Source: Amphiura filiformis (Eukaryota; Echinodermata; Ophiuroidea; Amphilepidida; Amphiuridae). Taken from it: a stretch of 64,000 nt of DNA. The stretch is taken from assembly GCF_039555335.1 (NCBI RefSeq), contig NC_092636.1:55359706-55423705 (forward strand), read 5' to 3'. The first letter of the stretch is position 1. Each line of letters starts with the position of its first letter. Below are positions 1 to 13,400 of the stretch, piece after piece. The notes under the pieces are model-generated. The model ran no database searches and was not told the origin of the DNA. It saw only the letters and a program-made list of their open reading frames with translations. Made by a program: the position numbers and the translations under genes.

Positions 1-653
1 TGTTTTATTGGTGGCATCGATGTCAATGTAGCTTACATGCTTTTAAAGGTAGAAGCCAAAAGGTGGTACATCACTGATGTTTTAAATTCGCTTCATTTTG
101 GAAAGCTTACTATCAACGGATTTCGTTAAAATTTTGGATGTATGTGTTGCAACACATTACTAGGAAATAATGTTGATATGTAAAATGGGAATAAGTGGTT
201 CCTGATTTCTTTTACGACTTCATCAACTTGGTGCTCCACACCTATCAAAAAACAAACTGGTTAAAATGCTTCTATTTTCAATGTTGAGCTATATTTTGTA
301 TTTTTAACTTGCGACATTATTTCACTGAAACTTAATTAAGCCATAGGTAACAGGTTACCACAACCACACTACAGCAATGTTGAAAAAAATTGTATTTCTT
401 GTCACCTAAACCACCATATTTAGGTAGTTTTCCGTAAGCTTCAGTTTTGTGATTTTGGTAACTATTTTATAAATTTATTTGTCCAATCCATCTCAACTAG
501 GCAATCTAAATTGTACTCACCATTTACATCCCAAGGTACTTTTACTACTTTAGTATATCCACCTCACACTTTTCAATATATCCAGTAAAAGACAAAATAT
601 CAAAATTGATGCCTCATTATGGTATCACAGACTATCAAATTCAAAATGGATGC
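1..653. other. Intergenic, no feature seen
   Basis: AT-rich sequence with no convincing exon, RNA gene or repeat structure on either strand. It precedes a series of inverted-repeat elements and the TDRD3 promoter. Confidence 0.5.
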
Positions 654-710
654 CTAAATTTGACCTGAACCAAGTGACCTATAACCTGACCTATGATGAC
701 CTACCGTATT

Positions 711-1724
711 GACCTTTTTCCCTCTATCCCACAATGCACTATTCCAGGGGGGTATGACGTAGTTCATCAACCTCATACATGTAGATCGTGTGCATCCGAT
801 GGTCTTTGCCATACCTTTGCAATTATTTTGTCTTAATATGGGCATACTGATTCCATAATGCGGATTATCGTAAAGGCCATCGATGTTACTACTTATGCAA
901 TTATTGAATACACGCGAGTGATGCAGTTACGGAGCGACGCAGAACATCTGTGTAAGAGATTGTGTTTACATTTTATTTTCATCTCCGAAAAAAAAAGTGA
1001 AACGGACGCCGACAAAATAGCACGGCGTGTCCCGTCATTAGTTTATGTCTATAAAATGTATACAAAGTTAGGTTTCAATAGCAGGAAACTTATTTGGGTG
1101 ATGACACCATGTCCATAAGGCCAAGAAAAAAAAATTGTTTGCTTGCCCTTAATTGAATTTTAACAATTGGGTCGGTCGATCGGGATTTCTTCTTTTTTTT
1201 TTTTAATTACTAACAAACTCTACTGTTTGTAATTAATTAAAGCTCAAATTATGAAAAATCAGACAATTTTGGTGTCAAAATGAATCAACTAACATTACAA
1301 AACAACTAAAATATTGAACAAAAACTCTTTTTTACATCTTCAGAATGCAAAAATTTGAAAAGAAAAAAAAAACTTTTTCAGGAATTTCCAAAATTAGGGT
1401 TGGTATTCTTTTGTACAGTAAATAGAAAAAAAAACTTTTTTCTGATTTCCAAAATTAGAGTCGGTCGGTTGAGGGCAAGCAAACATCTTTTTTTTTTTGG
1501 CCTAAGGTATAAAAATGTTGTTTTTTGCCCCCGAAAGGTATTAGTGATTGCGGCGCCATTATCGTGATTATCTGGGATTCCTTTTTTGTGATGAAGGCAC
1601 CAGCCGAAATGTCCGTATTCCAGAATGTAATTAACTTAACTCTGTACTCCCCGGGAGATGATGTAGTTTATGCGACACTCATACCCCTGGAATAGTGCAT
1701 GATGGGAAAAGAGGGAAAAAGGTC
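711..1724. mobile_element. Nested inverted-repeat (MITE-like) element
   Basis: An outer inverted repeat pairs 711-779 with 1656-1724; both arms contain the word gcactattccagggg or its complement. Inside it a second inverted pair, 1112-1151 with 1478-1508, carries the words ggccaaGAAAAAAAAA and TTGCTTGCCCT. No transposase-sized ORF lies between the arms. This looks like one non-autonomous element inserted into another; the superfamily is not determined. Confidence 0.6.
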
Positions 1725-2375
1725 TATAGCCTTTTTAAATCTCTTTTCCTAACAACACATTATAGAAGGCATATAGTATTAAATTGACTATGCATCCATT
1801 GTGTAAGAGTTTATTTAATTTATTCAGTGTTATTTAGCATGCACCGCTGAATAAATTTTCTATAGAGAGTATAACAAAGGATTAATGTATTCTATTCATT
1901 TACTCTACTTGAACATGTTGAATAGATAAATTATGGTTTGTTATGAAACACACATCTGAGTTACTAGGATACAGTAAACAAAAAATATATACATTGTGTA
2001 GGGCTAAAATGATTTACTCAAATGGTTTGAAAGCACTTTGTATGTAGAGATATTTTATAAGTTCAGGACATGAGGTGATGAACATATTTATGTACTTCAT
2101 CAATTTGCAACAAAAAAAAGAAGAGGGGTACGGTACGGTACTGATGAAAATCATGGTACTATACCCCCTTAAGTTATCCGACAAACAGAAATCCGAACTG
2201 AATGTACCGTACGTGTTATCTCCTCCAGATATTTCTTCAACTTTTAACAACCAAATTTGTTGTACATTTTTTTGTAGGGTGCTTGCACCAAAGGCTTCTA
2301 GTTCAAATCATCCTCCAGACACACTCCAGAAGACATGCAAATAAATGCAGACTTACAATACCAATCACCTGTTTA

Positions 2376-2682
2376 CCCCTTGATAAATTTGTGACTATTT
2401 TTGAATTTTTCTCAAAAACTAATAACATATTATAGGGGCAAGGAATCCAGTTACTACACTGGAATTTCAGTGACTCAAGACTTAGTTATTGATTTATTGA
2501 TCAAATATTGGTTTTCCCTCATTTTTGGCTGTAACCCCACAACTGTTGTCTGCGCTGAAATAAAATTTCCAGTGCAGTAGTTGTAGTCCTTGCCCACTAT
2601 ACATCTTACTTGTCACCAATGCGCTATAATTTTTGAGCAAAATGCAAAAATAGGCACAAAATTGGCCAGGGGTGTGCATTCG
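2376..2682. mobile_element. Truncated copy of the TTAA MITE seen at 9912-10256
   Basis: The core (tattgatttattgatcaaat, then ttttccctcatttttg, and the right terminal part with caccaatgcgctataatttt) matches the better preserved copy at 9912-10256 in the same orientation. The left terminus is diverged and the ends are not clean, so this is an older or truncated insertion. Confidence 0.65.
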
Positions 2683-2754
2683 TCAATCAAGTCCCAAAGG
2701 CTTGTTCGTGTAAATTCACATACGGTACCGTACGCACGTGTGCCTTAGGCTTAG

Positions 2755-2870
2755 ACTAGTCCCCCATTACGCAACGCACAACTAGCGTAAGTACTATGCC
2801 TAACTGTGTGAACGCCATTCTATATCATATCAATACACTGTGTTATGAGTCTTATTTTTTTCCGCCTAGT
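2755..2870. repeat. Dispersed repeat shared with 34860-34970
   Basis: The words cgcacaactagcgtaagt, attctatatc and tgttatgagtc occur in the same order here and at 34860-34970. It is a short interspersed repeat of unknown class. The second copy lies immediately beside a TA-flanked MITE. Confidence 0.6.
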
Positions 2871-3255
2871 ATAAACCAAACTTTATATTCTGATATTTCT
2901 GGTGCAACATTATTCTCCATTTTATCCGTTTACACTTAATTAATAATAATAATAACAGAACTTAATATAGCGCTTTTCCAACCTGATCAAAGCACTTTAC
3001 AAAGATACAAAATATATACAAAAACATGATATAATACGGTACCTGAAAAATGGCTTAAAACAGCAACAATCAGTACAAGTGAGTTTTTAGGTTACTCTTG
3101 AAACTATCTACAGTGGGGGAAACTCTGATGTTAAAGGGATGTTCATGCCCATATTTTTTTTTTGGGGGGCTTTGAGGCGGGCGCCAGCCCCCGGGTAAAT
3201 GCCACTGATGTTGTTCCACAGTTTGGGTCCCTGTACACTAAAAGACCTATCACCA

Positions 3256-3535
3256 ATCATCACCGGGACTGAGAAACGCGACATTTTCGATGTTTGTACC
3301 AGGGAATTTCAGACACAGAGACTCCGCGGAGATTTCTACAAATTCGTCCAAAGGCAAAGGTAACCAAAGGGTTGGGGATCGCATTTTTAACTATCACTAA
3401 ATGTTTCGGGATTGAGGTTGGCTAAAAAGTAGACAGTTTCGGGGACTGTAATTGGTTTAGTAGGCCTATTTTGAACAGTGAGCGATAAGTGACCATTTGA
3501 TGCGCAGCACAAGTGTTTATCTTTACTCAGGGTAG
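3256..3535. repeat. Left arm of a large inverted repeat spanning TDRD3 exon 1
   Basis: This arm is the imperfect reverse complement of 4710-4974; for example gagcgataagtgacca here appears inverted there, and gggttggggatcgcattttt pairs with its complement. The two arms flank the TDRD3 promoter and first coding exon. A second short inverted pair (3595-3660 with 5252-5306) lies outside each arm on the right, giving the order A-B-A'-B'. Confidence 0.75.
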
Positions 3536-3594
3536 AACCATGTGCTTCTATAATTGTCCAATTTGCCATCAAGATTTCATATGGAAACAGTTCA

Positions 3595-3660
3595 GACTAG
3601 ACCCAGAACAGGATCATGTCAGAAATTAATACTTTGTTCTGGGTCTGATTATTCGGACTA
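3595..3660. repeat. Inverted repeat partner of 5252-5306
   Basis: The segment with gatcatgtcagaaattaata and tgattattcggacta is found inverted at 5252-5306. It also contains an internal direct duplication of agacccagaaca / ttctgggtct in palindromic form. Confidence 0.7.
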
Positions 3661-4217
3661 GGTATTGACTATTGTTCATCACTCCATGTATGCATGCATG
3701 TGTTATGTTGACAAACCACTGGCACCGACATGCAGTGCATGAGTGCACAGTGTCAGTCAGTGAACATGGTGAATGACATGCCTGGTCATTCCATGTGCTA
3801 GTCATGACGAAAAGAAGTAGATACTAATCTATCTATGTGGGTGTGTGATCCACAGATCTCAACTATTACATACATACATGACATACACATGGATTTCACT
3901 TACAAACTTGCTTGATCGCTTTTGCTGATCTTTTTTACTTGCTCCAGCATCTACAGTGAGATGTCCGAGACCGTCCATCTTGTACTAATTTTCCACTCTC
4001 TCATCTGAGTCAATTTGAAAAAAAAATCATGAGTCTAATAGTTCCTTTCAATAACAAACCAAGTCTTTGTGTATTCCGTTATATCTTCCGCTGAAATTGA
4101 TTTTGATATCTTGTAGAAACAATCCACGGAAGCCAGGCTAACCCATAAAATCACTTCCGCAATATTTTATCAATCAACAACATCAACATTGCAGTAGTCC
4201 TAAGGTGAGCCGATTGA

Positions 4218-4303
4218 CCAATCACAGGGCACTACAAGGTCACAACCCCGGCTTCTGAACCAATCGTAGTCAATGTCTCATCAGTGTCCTTGTACTAGCC
4301 AAT
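4218..4303 (+). promoter_or_regulatory. Triple CCAAT-box cluster upstream of TDRD3
   Basis: CCAAT occurs at 4218-4222, 4260-4264 and 4299-4303, spaced about 40 bp apart and 160-245 bp before the TDRD3 start codon. Such arrays are typical NF-Y sites of TATA-less housekeeping promoters. No clear TATA box follows, and the transcription start cannot be placed from sequence alone. Confidence 0.5.
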
Positions 4304-4462
4304 AAGAGCAGTTGTTAAAATTATGCATTTCATAGGTCTCGTCATTAAACTGCATCCTTTAGTAGCATAAAGTAGACATTTGTATGGTTTGTGAAGGAAA
4401 TTTATCATTACTCTCGTCAATAGATGGCGTTATTTTATGATTAAAGGTGGTCACTGCCAAAA

Positions 4463-4494
4463 TGGTGGAAGCAGCATTACTCACTCGTGGTTGG
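4463..4494 (+). CDS. TDRD3: TDRD3 exon 1 (start codon)
   Basis: The ATG in gccaaaATGG has a good Kozak context. It encodes MVEAALLTRG plus two bases of a Trp codon, followed by the donor GTAAGT. Joined to exon 2 it gives ...LLTRGWHLSKEG, which parallels the vertebrate N-terminus ending in a Trp before the same LS-x-EG motif. The exon is too short for ORF finders. It was chosen because it is the only upstream ATG exon found with the required phase (xx|G) and family-like sequence. It sits between the arms of a large inverted repeat. Confidence 0.85.
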
Positions 4495-7400
4495 TAAGTC
4501 GTATAAAAATATTTATTTATACACGAAATTAAAAGTGAAATTGTCCTAAAACGATAAGTTCCAAATGAAACAGTTTCAGGTACATCAAGTAAGCTGTTGC
4601 AGAAGTTACAGTGTATCTTACAAAGGATGATACAGTTCAGTTTCTCTTGATGACGTGGACTGTTCATAACGTCAAAAATGCATCATGATCATTGCATGAC
4701 AGTGACAGGCTACCCTGAGTAAAGATAAACACTTGTGCTGAGCATGAAATTGGTCACTTATCGCTCACTGTTCAAAATGTGACATCTACACCAATTACAG
4801 TCCCCGAAACAGTCTACATTTTAGCCAACCGCAATTCCGAAACATTTAGTGATAGTTAAAAATGCGATCCCCAACCCTTTGGTTACCTTTGGACGAATTT
4901 GCAGAAATCTCCGTGTCTGAAATTCCCCGGTACAAACATTGAAAATGTCGCATTTGTCAGTCCCGGTGATGATACTATATCCGCATCGCTGTTTTCATGC
5001 TTGTTTGAGTGATAGTAGGATACGGGATGTAGGCTAGTCCCCTGTGTTTGCTGCTCCGACGTCTGAATTCACGCGAAATTATTCGTACCTGCTTACCAGA
5101 CAGCAATACTGCGTATTGCTGTATGGAACCAGACATAAGTGACAGGCATGACAGATATCCAAATTTATTTGGCCTGGGTATTGGCATGAATCTGATGCTG
5201 ATAATAAATAATATCACGATGATACTCCATCAATCATGCCATGCCATGGCTTAGTCCGAATAATCAGTCCCAGAACAAAATATTAATTTCTGACATGATC
5301 GTCTAGCCCGAGAGCCGAGGAGGTACTCACAGTCTCACACCTCCGTGGCTCCGTCATTTTCACTACGTCTACGATTTCCCAGTTGTAGTAACTACAAATT
5401 TCGAACGTTTGAGGACTTGTTCTCAAGTTGTAGAAGGTGCCATAATATATGTGGGAAATACTACCAATTGATACAAGATACAACAGAACAGGCGTTTCCA
5501 TCAGTGAAAAATAAACAAGAAATGGAATCCAATGTTAACATATATCTGCACAAGTGACTGATAGCCTATCTTTAGTATTGATGCTTTCAGGCTTTAAATG
5601 ATAGCAAGAAATGGAAATCGCCCCAAAAAGGAAAGATTTTAATCGTGAAATTGATCGCCACATCTTATGGATTCACATTATCCTCCGGCGGAACTGTCAA
5701 ACTGTCAATTACAACGTCTACTTAGTGTTTAAATCCACTCTCATCAAACTAATCAAAACTGTAAACTACAATTTTATCGGAAAAATCAAAAGAAGAAATA
5801 CTAAATATTGCTTAGTTTTAATGATGCTTACCGATCGAGTTGCCTTGATGGTGTATTTCCGATCATTTTGCAACGTGGTTGAAAAATATTTCCAAGACGC
5901 GAGTATCGCCATTAAGCATGGCCCGGTAACCTGGATAAACTTTAGCGCAATCGATCGTCCAATCCTAGTTCACCTGAGTGATCACGTGGTTTGCCGAATG
6001 AACGGTATCGGTGTCGGAACAAGGATTGTTACTTGTAAACAAATCGTTTCGCCGGCACGTTTCAAGAAATTACATTTACGATCTTTTGATAATTAGTTAG
6101 GGATCGTTTTATTTAAACCTCTGGCATGAGAGATTGAGAATGTGGGTTAAAGATAAGCCACTCTGTGTTCTCATTTTGCAACTAAAACAGGCTTCTCATA
6201 AAGCTTAAATTTGCGGGCCATTATGCTGGCCATCCATGGATTTGAAACATGGCGGACATACCAAGCACCCTCACTACGTTCGGGTCTGTGAAGGTGCTCG
6301 CCCAGGCATAGTGCCATAATAGGGTGTCTACAGTGTTAATTATTTCCATTATAAATGTCGCAAAATATTAATATTGACAATAATTAACGACCTGTTTCAC
6401 CTCTCCATGATATATTCATACATTGCTCACCTGTGTTTTCATATCATATTTTGTGGTGAAAAATGATTACAAATGTGTAATTTGCAATCATTTTTGGAGC
6501 AACGATTTCTTCGTACCGACGGCTAAGTGTGTATGTGAATGCACATTAAACACATGCACAGCACCTGTTTGAACTCCCTGTCGGAGCGGGGAGTTTCAAT
6601 TATTGGAACTGATGATTTCCACAGTCATACAAAACCACTCACTCACTTCAACTTGAACTACCGGTACTGACATTCCCGCCGACATTTTAAAACATTATCG
6701 ATCGTCAGATACATGTAGGGACAGAAACCAAAATGAAAATTTAGGTGTTATGCTGAACTTTTATTTTTTGATAACAACATTAAAAGTTGTCTTCCCCCAC
6801 CCTCTGTCTGAAAAAGTGCTGGCTACTTAACATTGCATTATGTGAAATTGACATATGGGGGGTACTGATAAATTAAAGGAGTATTTTGTGATCCTAGCAT
6901 CCTCTTTTTATGATATTTTTAGTAGATTATCCATGAAAAGAGCTTATTCACAAAATTTCAGTTGATTCCGATTTTGCGTTTACAAGTTACATGTACAATG
7001 TATGCATGTTTATGTGTATTACACTGCTCCATAGACAATGTGTTGTAATTTCTTTCTGGCTGGTGTACCAGAAGGTAATTCAAAATTCACAATATTTTTT
7101 TATTTTCAGGCATCTGTCCAAGGAGGGGCTTGAGCAGTGCAGGAATGGACTGGATAATCCTACTGTTGACAACATCATCAAGAAGGCCTTAAATGTGAGT
7201 TTCACTAACTTGGGTCACACTTGTTGGCTCTAGACAAGATATTTTAATCCCAAGTAACTCTTATTGAGCACATGATGGATTAGTAAAAAAAAAACATGAA
7301 CAGTGGGTTTTGATCTTTCAGTGATTTCAGAAGAAAAAGATGAGTAAAGTTGTTACATTCTGATTACACCCATCGAATGTGTGTCATCAGCCCTCAGATC

Positions 7401-10400
7401 GGCCCTCAGACACACACATACAGGCATAGAGTTCTGCAGTACAGCATATTTTGTTGACATTTTGTGTTATGTTTACATCCTGACAGTTCTAGTAATACCA
7501 TCATCAGACAACTCAAATACAAAGGATATCAGTTGGCAATCTTAATGTTATGCAATCAAGTTTACAACACTCTCACTCTTACAATGAGTAGAAAGTCACT
7601 GAGCATGCAATTCAAGTGCCAATATTGATTACCTGAAGTGGCCTACTGCAAATGACCAGATATAGCCTTTCTGATTTTCATGTTATTTTGCAATAACAAA
7701 ACCCCGTTTTCCTTGATTTTGGTATGAAATTGAGCAAATAGAATTAATTGTCATGTCAATTTGGAGTGATTAGGGGTAACTAAAACTGATATGAGGTAAG
7801 TTTTATGTTTGGAATCTGTATTGCCTATTCTGAAGGAATTATTGCCATGTAAACAAACCATCCCTTGGCCCATATGGACATGGTGTACTGCTTTTCAGTA
7901 CCCTGTTTTCCATGGGTGACTGTAGGAACCCATGGATTCGATCCATGTACATTCTGATTTCTGCAGTTTTCAACCATTGACTTCTACTCATAATAGGATC
8001 ATGTGAAGTTTGGTTTAGTGTGTCTGGAATGGTACATTGAGTCGTACTGTTAAAATCTTCAATATATAGTCCTGTACAGTTTATGAATCCTATGGGCCAT
8101 TCCACAGCTTTTCACGCTACATTTGTAGGAGCTTGATTTTGTTCTAAATCCATATAATTTCTTCAATTAGATGCTGATTTGTTTGCCATTTTTGCATAAT
8201 ACTTGATGTAACTAGGTTCAAAAGCAAATTTTTATTCGTCTACATGATGTATACATGCGATAGTAAGAAAAAACAATGGTTACTTGTGTAACATTTTTCA
8301 AGACCGGAAGAATATGTAGTGTTAACTAAAATCTCATTCTCACATGACTTCCAGTTTTAATAGGATTGGTCAAAAATGATGTTACTCATGTGATGGTTAC
8401 TCGCATCACATGGCTTTTGTAGTCAAACCATTAACTTTTCCAGTAATTATTTCTTCAAAATTTGAGGCATAACTTGCATGTATACAGCAAGGTAAAATGG
8501 ACATTTTACTTCATACTCAAAATGCAATTTTCAGGATTCTGTGGAATAGCCAATATGATGTATATTAATATGCATGTCTGACATTTTTGTGTACCATTAC
8601 AGATTGATCTGCGGCATATCGGAGTGAAATTTCTCCCTCCTGATCTGAACAAAGGAAAGGTGGAACTGGTAAGTGGTTTTTTCCTCTCCAAGTTTTTGTA
8701 ACAAAAAGAAGAAAAAATGTTCAGTTGGAATATGCTTGGTATGGTTGTTAGTATGTTCTCGTGTGAAGTGATGTAAACTATACTACTATTACTTGACTGT
8801 GGATATGAATATATCACCTATAGATTTTTCCCATAGTCCTATGTTGTATATGAAAAATTGTAAGGGAGGGTTTTATTATAGTGTGGAGTATACCCTTAGT
8901 AAAAGGACAGCAAATGTTGAAAATTCTAGACTGTAAGTCATATATGAAGGGTGCCTAGGCAACAAAAAATGGTGTGTGTTGTATTACAGGGACTTGATCT
9001 TACACTGATCTCCTGACCTTAGAACAGAGCCAGGAATGATTCATCATAGTGTATGCTTGAAGAAAGCACAGAATGGGAATTCATTGCACTTGCCTGTGTG
9101 TAAAACAATGGATTGGATTGTACTTACCGGGGATTTCCGCTTGCCATGAACAAAAGAATTGTCAACGCTGGAAGGAGCAAGTATTCCTGGTATTATCCTA
9201 TGCATTGACATTTCACGCAGTGAGAGCCCGTCCCCTTAAAGAACACATACTGTAAACAACTAAACATTCGCCTAATGGCGCTATGGGTTCCCTTGCCTTG
9301 ACATAACTGGAATTTTAGACACAAACTAAAAGTACCCTCCCATAAAAATCCCACCAGCAAATAAGGGCACATACCCTTAATTCTTGTTGGGATTTTTAGA
9401 GGAGGGAGCTCTCTATTTGTACATGAAATTTACCCCATGTGTGCCATTAGGCGAACGTTTATGGTAGCTGTAGATAAGCACATTAACAAAAACCAAAGTT
9501 GATCAGGCTTATAACAGAAGCACATACATCTGTGGATCAGAAACACACAAAAGTGTTTACACATTTCCTGTGACTAATTCATTAGGTAAAATTTTTTATA
9601 TCTACAGTTACAAGGACCATGTGTGGTACAAATCCAGAAAGTAAGAAATGTGTCAGCGCCCAAGTTGAATGAGGATTCAGGTGTTGCGCCACCTTTGCTA
9701 CGGCTACAACTCAGCGATGGACATGGCACCTGCTTTTCACTTGTTATGCACAGCATACCAGATATAAGGTAAGGTTTCAGATGATTTGGGGAACCAGTAC
9801 ATCCATTTGATGAGTCTTGATTTTAATCCTTTTGCGAATCTAAATCAAGATGCATTTTAGTGTTTGACTCTTATAAATGCAATCATGATTGACATTCTAA
9901 AATGTTATTAAGGGGATACTACACCCCGTGGCCAATTTTGTGCCTATTTTTGCATTTTTCTCAAAAATTATAGCGCATTGGTTACAGGTAAGTTATGTAT
10001 ATTATAGTGGCAAAGACTGCAACTACTGCACTGAAAATTCAGCAACTCAAGGCAAGTAGTTATTGATTTATTGATCAAATATTGGTTTTCCCTCATTTTT
10101 GACTGTAACTCCACAACAACTGTTGTCTGTGCTGAAATAAAATTTCCAGTGCAGTAGTCCTTGCCCCGATAATATACATATCTTACTTGTCACCAATGCG
10201 CTATAATTTTGAGAAAAATGCAAAATAGGCACAAATTGGGCAGGGTGTAGTATTTCTTAATCTATTTTGAAATTTGATGCATAATTGTGAAAGAAACAAG
10301 TTTTGAGTGAATGGATAAATGAATAGGGTTTCTAGTGTGTTGTAATAAAGTAGGCCTGCTAAGAATACGCGATTTTGGAGGCCAAAAAACGCACCCGATT

Positions 10401-13400
10401 TTCCAAAAACGCATAAAAATCCGTGATTTCCGCCAAAACGCAAAATCTAAATAAAAAATTTAAAAAAATAAAATAAAAAAAAAAAAATTTGGTGATTTTT
10501 AATTTTTTTTTTCGCGGATTTGGAGAGTCCCTGGGCCTAACATCAAGTGCTACCATCGTTAAAAAAATTAAAAAATAAAGAAAATAAAAAAAAAAAATCA
10601 CGTTTTTTTAAAAAATATTTTATGGATTTAAAGAGTCCCTTGACCTTGAGTGAGGTACTGCAATCATTTGTGGTTGATTTAAAAAAAAATGAAAAAAAGA
10701 TACAAAAAAATTACAAGTTTGTATCCAAATGGGACCGATTTGTAACTTGTGTTCACTGCATAGTCTATTGAAGATATAAAAATGCATTGGTTTTGTACAC
10801 AAGTCTATATCTTAGATAGATTTTGAAGTGAACACAAGTTACAAATTGGTCCCATTTGGATACAAACTTTTTTTGTATCTTTTTTCCAATTTTTTTTTTT
10901 TTTTTTTTTTTTAATGATGGTAGCACTTGATGTTAGGTCCATCTCCAAATCCGTGAAAAAAAAAAAAAAAATCGCAAAAAAAAAGCATAATTGGAGCCAA
11001 AATACATAAATTGCGGCGCAAATAACTATAATTGCGTATTCTTAGCAGCCCTATAATAAAGCATACAGTAGTAGACATACTCCTTATTTGGGGTTTGCAT
11101 TTATCCATTTATTTTTTGAAAACAATAGTTATTATTTTGAATTACTTGCTTTGTCATGTATAAGAAATGTAAAGTATGTGTAAATAGACTGTTATTTTGT
11201 TACTGCAAGTAATTCAAATATTATTATATACCCACGAGTCCCAGGTTCAAATCCTTGGCTGACTCTAGACGGAGAAATGGTAGATTGTGATCAATTAATT
11301 GTTCATGCTTTTTAAAGCAATGTTGCAATAATTCTGTTGTAATTTCTTAAATTATGCTCTCTTGTAACAGTCTCTCAACTACACCTGGTACCAAGCTACA
11401 TCTCAAAGGGAGTGTCCGTGTTAACCAGGGCTATCTACTGCTCAACAGCACCAATGCAAAGTGCTTAGGTGGGACTGTGGACGAGATGGTTGCTCGGTGG
11501 CAACTGCAGAGGGTGAGTGCCACTGATACCTTTACAATCAAATTTTGATTGATTGTAGGTAAATGGGCTAATCCATTTAAAATCCACATTCCCCTGTGGA
11601 AAATTATGGAAATTTCTTCTACATGGGGAGTATGAATTTCAAATGGAATTAGAACATTAACCAAATCTATTTGAATCTCCCACTCCATCTGTAGAAGATT
11701 CATGTTGAATTCCTTCTCATAGGGTATATGAAATTCAAATGGAGCTATCTAATGTGTTTATTCCATTTGAAATTCATATTCCCCTCGTGGAAGATATTTC
11801 CAAAATCTTCCACTGGGGTAGTGTGGATTTTAAATGGAATAGCACAATGTAGCCTAATGCCTATGTTTCTGTGATTTCAATTAGGTTACTTTGCTGTGGA
11901 TTTGAATAGGTCAGTTGTTTTGCATTCTGTGCCATGAGACATTACAATAGTTGCTGAGAAACCTTGAAATGTTGGTATCCATTGCCCGTAACTGAAGTCA
12001 CTAAAAGGCATAATTACACTTGTTCTTGACACACTTCCTCATTCAAATATGTATCTTGATTTCTTTTCCTTCCCAGACTTTGGCACAGCACACCAGGCTT
12101 ACGGGTGGTGGTGAGGGCGGCCCACCTCCGTGGGTGCCATTTGGACAGAGGGGAAGAGTCAAGCAACCGGCAAATACTGGCAAAAATGGCAGGACAGGTA
12201 TAACTGATGCCAAACTTTGGTTCACCTCAAGTTCGGTGGTAATGTAGATACTTAATTTGCTGGTTGCAGTTTCGAATCACATGCGTAAAGTTGATCTGAG
12301 CGTTCACATGTAAAAAAACATGTACGTCACTACCAGACTTGAGGTGAACCAAGATGTAGGTGTGGGGGTGTCAATCAATTTTTCATATTGGCCTATTCTT
12401 TACCAGCCTATTAAGTCACATTATAGATATTCATGCATTACCATATTTTCACTCAGAATAGACCGTATCAGTAATTTGCAAGACCTTTGCACATGAAACT
12501 GAAACTATGTCATTAACACAACAACAGTAAACATGTTCACAAAACTGTATTCTCAAAACTGCATCACACAAGGCTGGCACAAAGCCATGAAACAGGCGCA
12601 CTGGGATTGATGACAATTTTGCTCAGATGGACTTATTATTATTATTATTATTTATTCTTTCTTTATTGAGGGTTATACTGCTTCAGTGACAAGCACTGCT
12701 TTTCAAGCAGGCCCTCATTGATACATGTTATATAGCAACAAAATATATTACGATACACAATATTTACAAAGTATCATACAGTATTTACAATGTATTTACA
12801 ATATATTACAAATAAGTATAATGGTATCATCAACTACAAGATAATTATAAATACCATGATTCAAAATACAGAAATACAATAATTATATTTATATATACAA
12901 AAATCAAGCAAGTAAATGAATAAAATATAGATAAAGACAGGCCTAAATTTCTTTAATTTTTGATTGAAATTGGCCTAAAGTCATATTTTCCATCTGAGCT
13001 CTTTCTGTCGGTGGCAAAGAATTCCATGCATAGGCTGCCCTGACATGAAAAGTATGTTGACCTGAATTAGATTTAAATTTTGGTACAATCAATGTATTAG
13101 AAGTATGATTTCTAGTTATATGATTATGGTTATCATGAACAAAATCAAATTGAGAAGATGGATATTCATTCTTTAAAGGTGAACCTCATTGAAAATAAAG
13201 TTATATATCAATGGAAAGCTTATGATGTCAGGAAGCAGAAAAGAATATTTTTTATTTGCCTAACGTACCAGGCTAGACATAATCTCCATGCAAAGATTGG
13301 ATATTGGCACCCCCCCCCTAAATTACAAAACGAAATCGTTCAAATTGGGCGCTTCGTTGATGACGTCAGCCCGGGGACACACAGTTACTTCCGGGTTTGA

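Noticed and set aside
5611-6096. 161-codon open frame in TDRD3 intron 1
   Set aside because: No recognisable motif, no splice structure and a composition like the surrounding intron; length is within chance for AT-rich DNA of this extent.
6246-6308. ATGGCGGAC... as an alternative TDRD3 first exon
   Set aside because: It reads MADIPSTLTTFGSVK, but no donor leaves the two bases needed to join exon 2, and it lacks the conserved Gly-Trp ending. The exon at 4463-4494 fits phase and family.
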